A stretch of DNA of 64,000 nucleotides, taken from assembly GCA_036311565.1 (NCBI GenBank), contig JAXJPR010000041.1, positions 1 to 64,000 on the forward strand, in the 5' to 3' direction. Origin of the DNA: Fimousia sp036311565. GTDB lineage: Bacteria; Bacillota; Clostridia; Lachnospirales; Lachnospiraceae. Below the pieces are notes generated by a model. The model did no database searches, was not told where the DNA came from, and worked only from the letters and a program-made list of their open reading frames with translations. A program made the position numbers and the translations under genes. Below are positions 61,190-64,000 of this stretch, in pieces; the stretch's first letter is position 1; every line of letters begins with the position of its first letter.

Positions 61190-61425
61190 TCCATTTTGTA
61201 TAAAAGAGGATTCTATTGCAGTGAAAAACCCTGATGAAACAATATTGTATCCCATAACCAAAAATGATAGAGCAAATATATGAAATGCCCGGACGGAATA
61301 TGCCAGGAGATCCTGCATTTGACCGGATATAAAAATGGACATAATGGCATTTCCACCAGCAAGGCAAATGACATAGGAAAATACAGAAATGACTGCTGTA
61401 GTTATAATTTCGTACTTTGTTCAAT
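61190..61425 (-). pseudogene. Decayed MATE transporter fragment
   Basis: Read on the minus strand, a frame from about 61425 to 61190 encodes ITTAVISVFSYVICLAGGNA and SFLVMGYNIVSSGFFTAIES, a late MATE transmembrane segment. Stop codons precede it and no full gene remains. It is not the complete MATE at 57448, which lies on the other strand. It was probably lost when the present junction formed. Confidence 0.65.
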
Positions 61426-61462
61426 ATTTCTGATTTTAATTCTTAAATTTTTTTTACATTCG

Positions 61463-61491
61463 TTGACAGAACTCTTTCTTAATGATATATT
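61463..61491 (+). promoter_or_regulatory. Promoter of the riboswitch transcript
   Basis: TTGACA (61463-61468) and TATATT (61486-61491) lie 17 bases apart, 14 bases ahead of the aptamer. Confidence 0.75.
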
Positions 61492-61504
61492 CATTTTACC
61501 AGAT

Positions 61505-61598
61505 AAAGGGGAGTAGCGAAACGTTTCGTGAGGAACGGATTTGAGATTGTCACCCGATACCGAGAGGTATCCGTATCAAATGAAACAGCAAGACTTTT
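61505..61598 (+). promoter_or_regulatory. yybP-ykoY manganese riboswitch
   Basis: The 5' block AAAGGGGAGTAGC and 3' block AGCAAGACTTTT are the conserved P1 and junction sequences of yybP-ykoY aptamers, which bind Mn2+. Between them are P2 (GAAAC/GTTTC) and a P3 pair ATTTGA/TCAAAT closing a hairpin ATACC-GAGA-GGTAT. The 3' P1 arm is shared with the terminator at 61590-61632, so Mn2+ would favour readthrough. The next gene is the EcsC-family protein. Confidence 0.85.
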
Positions 61599-61632
61599 AT
61601 TGTGGCATATGTCATAATAAAGGTCTTTTTCT
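61590..61632 (+). terminator. Riboswitch expression-platform terminator
   Basis: The arms aagacttttatt and aataaaggtctt pair around a loop with GGCAT/ATGTC, followed by TTTTTCTTTTTTT. The left arm overlaps the aptamer P1. Confidence 0.85.
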
Positions 61633-61705
61633 TTTTTTGAAGTCTTTTGGCAAATATTACAACAGGGATGCAAAGAAAAGTAAGAAAAGGAGAATGAGAT
61701 ATAGA

Positions 61706-62503
61706 ATGATAACATTTAGGAAAAAAGATCCTCTTATAAAAGAGATGGAGTATTTAAAAAAACAGGAAATCAGGTTTTTAAATAAACGAAAAGAGAAAAA
61801 AGAGACAAAATTAAATCAGTTTCTGAAAGAAAAGGTGCCGGATAAATTACAGGATACGTTAGATGGAGCATTTGCAAAAGCATTTGCCCTGATTTTTGAA
61901 AAAGGAACCGGTGTCATTGAAAAAACATATCAAAAAGAAAAAGCTGAGGCTAGATTTTTAGCCAATGAATATGAAAATAGCAAAAAGAACAGTCGAAGAA
62001 CATTAAAAGCATTTTCTAAAAAAGCCGGAAATACAGGAAAGAAAAACCTGCTTTTATCCGGAGTATCCGGAGTTGGACTTGGAGTTTTGGGAATTGGAAT
62101 TCCGGACATTTTTGTTTTTACTGCAATGATTCTAAAAAATATCTATGAAATTGCATTAAATTATGGTTATAATTATGAGGCGGAGGAAGAAAGATATTTC
62201 ATCTTACTGCTGATTAAGGGAGCGGTCTCTTATGGAGATGAAATGGAAATGATTGACCATGAAATTAATTCTTATATAGAAAATGAGACAATGCCTGATG
62301 ATTACAGCCAGGAAGAACAGATTAAGAAGACATCTGCCGGACTTTCCAAAGAATTACTTTATATGAAATTTTTGCAGGGAATTCCAGTAGCAGGAGCCAT
62401 TGGAGGCGCTTATGATGTTATTTATATGAAACAAATTTCTGACTACGCAGATTTAAAATATCGCCGTCGGCTGTATTTCTCTTTAAAAAAAGAGCAAATG
62501 TAA
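61706..62503 (+). CDS. EcsC family protein
   Basis: A 265-residue protein with an N-terminal charged helical part (about 1-110) and an EcsC domain (about 115-250) with a glycine-rich hydrophobic segment (LLSGVSGVGLGVLGIGIPD). EcsC was named after the B. subtilis ecs ABC transporter locus and its biochemical role is unknown. The ATG at 61706 is 13 bases behind AAAAGGAG; an in-frame ATG at 61694 is too near the signal and a start at 61541 would lie inside the riboswitch. The gene is controlled by the Mn2+ riboswitch upstream. Confidence 0.82.
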   Translation: MITFRKKDPLIKEMEYLKKQEIRFLNKRKEKKETKLNQFLKEKVPDKLQDTLDGAFAKAFALIFEKGTGVIEKTYQKEKAEARFLANEYENSKKNSRRTLKAFSKKAGNTGKKNLLLSGVSGVGLGVLGIGIPDIFVFTAMILKNIYEIALNYGYNYEAEEERYFILLLIKGAVSYGDEMEMIDHEINSYIENETMPDDYSQEEQIKKTSAGLSKELLYMKFLQGIPVAGAIGGAYDVIYMKQISDYADLKYRRRLYFSLKKEQM

Positions 62504-62531
62504 AGCCGCGAGATAGAAAGAGGGAAGTTTG

Positions 62532-62810
62532 ATGGAACAAATGAAGAAAACGATAAAAGAAATTCTTATTTCTGATTTGAAAGACCGGATTTATGAGTTT
62601 CAAAGAGAATCTGGATATGAAAAAGAAGTTTTATATTTCTATTATTCGGTTAATGAATTAAATGCATTGTTAGGCACGAATGCAGAAGATAGGTTTGAAA
62701 TGGTACATGTATTAAATTCTAAATGTGCAGGTGAGAACTGTGAACTTGGAAAACTGGGATTTCACATACATAAAGGAAAAATTGAAGTTAGTGTTTCATT
62801 AAGAAGATGA
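62532..62810 (+). CDS. Short DUF3877-like protein
   Basis: A 92-residue protein with MKKTIKEILISDLKDRIYEF and VNELNALLGTNAEDRFEM, resembling the N-terminal part of DUF3877 proteins as I recall them (about 170 residues). The reading frame ends at 62810, so it may be a truncated member. The ATG at 62532 is used; a TTG one codon earlier is possible. It starts 28 bases after EcsC. Function unknown. Confidence 0.6.
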   Translation: MEQMKKTIKEILISDLKDRIYEFQRESGYEKEVLYFYYSVNELNALLGTNAEDRFEMVHVLNSKCAGENCELGKLGFHIHKGKIEVSVSLRR

Positions 62811-62825
62811 TCATAAGGGAGCAAT

Positions 62826-63258
62826 TTGCAAATCAATGAACAACGTGCAGCCGAAGATGAAATCATAGATGATGATTATTCAGAAGTAGAATAGAAAAAT
62901 GAAGGCACTTGCAGATATTCTATTGCATTATTTAAATAATTAGGAGCCTGACATTTACGCAAAAGTCTATGAACGGACACAGGATGCAGTCCTCTGTTTT
63001 GAAGGTGGAAGAGAACTAAATAGACAGTACTGGGAGAAACTAGTAACAAAAGTAGTTACGCGTGTAGGCTGCAAAATGTTTGTTCCATATCCACTGCGGG
63101 CAGGAATGGAATATATTGTTGCTCAAGGAATTTCTACAACTATTAATGGAAAAAAGGAAGTCATTTATCAATTAAAACGAACAGTATCTGCCATTGCTAA
63201 AAAAGTAGGAATCGCTATCAGTGATGGAACTGAAATCGTAACATTAGCAATGGTTTAA
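62826..63258 (+). pseudogene. Degraded two-frame region with an amber stop
   Basis: A frame from ATG 62899 to TAA 63258 (120 codons) is interrupted by TAG at 62941. Read through the TAG it encodes MKALADILLHYLNN then EPDIYAKVYERTQDAVLCF and so on to GTEIVTLAMV, a continuous compact protein. A 22-codon tail (TTG 62826 to 62894) rich in Asp and Glu lies directly before. I do not recognise the family. The pattern fits a recently inactivated gene; readthrough is possible but unsupported. Confidence 0.45.
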
Positions 63259-63357
63259 TATTATTTGGTGTATTTGGGATTCTTCCGCCTGCCACATCCG
63301 CGTTGTTGCATAACACATCAACTATATATATTAGTTTAAAAAGCATGAAAAAAAGAC

Positions 63358-63401
63358 AAAAGCCATTCTTTCTCAGAAACTCTGAGAATCGAATGGCTTT
63401 T
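63358..63401. terminator. Terminator of the right-edge rpiR gene
   Basis: The arms aaaagccattc and gaatggctttt pair around an inner ctcag/ctgag stem. On the minus strand a T-rich tract follows. It could also act on the plus strand. Confidence 0.8.
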
Positions 63402-63407
63402 ATAATC

Positions 63408-64000
63408 TTATTCTAATTCTAATAATTTCAATAAAAGAAATTCATTCATGATAAAGAATTGACTTGTCATATAAAGGTTTGGTCGATTTATGTTTTTTGT
63501 GACGGGATGAGTATAAAATTGAAGAGATACATCACCGATGCGGGAAAGTTCATTGTTTCCATTTTGTGTAATTGTAATAATTTTTACACCACGGGCTTTT
63601 AGTCTCAGGGCAAATTCATTGATGAAAGAATTATTGCCAGATAGTGAGTATAGGAAGAAGACATCGTTTTCCTGTACATTCAGTAAAATGGTCTTTGTTT
63701 CACTTCTTCCTTCAATGAGATGAACGATATAACCAGCAGGCAGCAATACTCTTTTTAAATCTTTTGATGCATTTTTTTGTACAGCACCAGTTCCATAAGC
63801 GAAGACTCTTCCTGCATTTTTTAACATTTCATAGATTTCATATAAATCCTGTTTCATAATGGTATCCATGGTCATAATATGATCTTGATAAACATTTTGA
63901 ATTTCTCTTGAATCAAATCCTGCTTCGTTTCTGGTCTCCCATTTTAAATAAAGTTTTAATTCACTATAGCCTTCTAAGTCCAATTTTCTTGCAAAACGGG
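63408..64000 (-). CDS. MurR/RpiR family regulator (partial, cut by window end)
   Basis: The visible 197 codons contain the end of the HTH domain (RFARKLDLEGYSELKLYLKWE) and a SIS domain (VFAYGTGAVQKNASKDLKRV). The N-terminus lies beyond 64000. It is similar to the two regulators at 49899-51417 and is therefore a third paralogue. What it controls is outside the window. Confidence 0.85.
   Translation of the reverse strand, partial: RFARKLDLEGYSELKLYLKWETRNEAGFDSREIQNVYQDHIMTMDTIMKQDLYEIYEMLKNAGRVFAYGTGAVQKNASKDLKRVLLPAGYIVHLIEGRSETKTILLNVQENDVFFLYSLSGNNSFINEFALRLKARGVKIITITQNGNNELSRIGDVSLQFYTHPVTKNINRPNLYMTSQFFIMNEFLLLKLLELE

Noticed and set aside
61517..61531. GAAACGTTTC as a cre-like operator
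   Set aside because: It forms the P2 stem of the riboswitch, which explains the palindrome.
61541..61705. N-terminal extension of the EcsC protein
   Set aside because: This stretch is the riboswitch 3' end and terminator, so translation from there is not plausible.

Overview
The window is a low-GC, gene-dense stretch of a Clostridia chromosome. The gene set suggests Lachnospiraceae: Firmicutes sporulation genes yabP, yabQ and spoIIE, mutS2, yhaM, cvfB, a DUF4080-type radical SAM gene, DUF3877 and a BlaI/BlaR1 pair. I cannot fix genus or species from sequence alone. I saw no CRISPR array, rRNA, complete insertion sequence or prophage.

Layout. 1-3.6 kb: minus-strand genes (CPBP protease, methyltransferase, CvfB, acyl-ACP thioesterase). 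3.7-11.6 kb: a conserved block mazG, hup, rqcP, yabP, yabQ, divIC, tRNA-Met, spoIIE-like, tilS, hpt, ftsH, in nearly the order of the Bacillus subtilis yabO-ftsH region. The SpoIIE-like protein lacks the membrane domain. 12-14.7 kb: a cytosolic GH13 amylase and a five-tRNA operon (Tyr, Leu, Gly, Phe, Gly). 15-28 kb: housekeeping genes (radical SAM, nth, exonuclease, a 33-residue membrane peptide, VanW, an AIR synthase/Lrp/aminotransferase/trmL run, mutS2, yhaM, rlmD) plus a possible small RNA gene. 28.1-28.4 kb: an unexplained run of RNA-like hairpins.

28.4-30.7 kb: blaI-blaR1 with a clear operator but no beta-lactamase gene beside it. 31-35.4 kb: a sulfur-carrier operon (thioredoxin, ThiS-like carrier with a tail after its glycines, E1-like activating enzyme, JAMM protease, rhodanese-TusA-DsrE fusion, serine acetyltransferase, flavodoxin). 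It is probably a route to cysteine through a protein thiocarboxylate. 35.5-44.6 kb: a sugar island with an RpiR regulator, a PRD/EIIA regulator, an ascorbate-type PTS lacking a free IIA, and a mannose-family PTS with GatD-like dehydrogenase and AlsE-like epimerase. 44.7-46.2 kb: plsC and deoR. 46.4-51.4 kb: an alpha-glucoside PTS with 6-phospho-alpha-glucosidase and two tandem RpiR regulators.

51.5-55.6 kb: a purine nucleoside salvage operon (deoD, deoB, punA, guaD). 55.6-61.2 kb: a YgjV-like/acetyltransferase fusion, a dehydrogenase, a MATE transporter, GNAT, an RsmH with an N-terminal extension and a HAD phosphatase. 61.2-64 kb: relics and regulation, namely a decayed MATE fragment, a manganese (yybP-ykoY) riboswitch with terminator in front of an EcsC-family gene, a short DUF3877-like gene, a frame interrupted by an amber stop, and a third RpiR regulator cut by the window edge.
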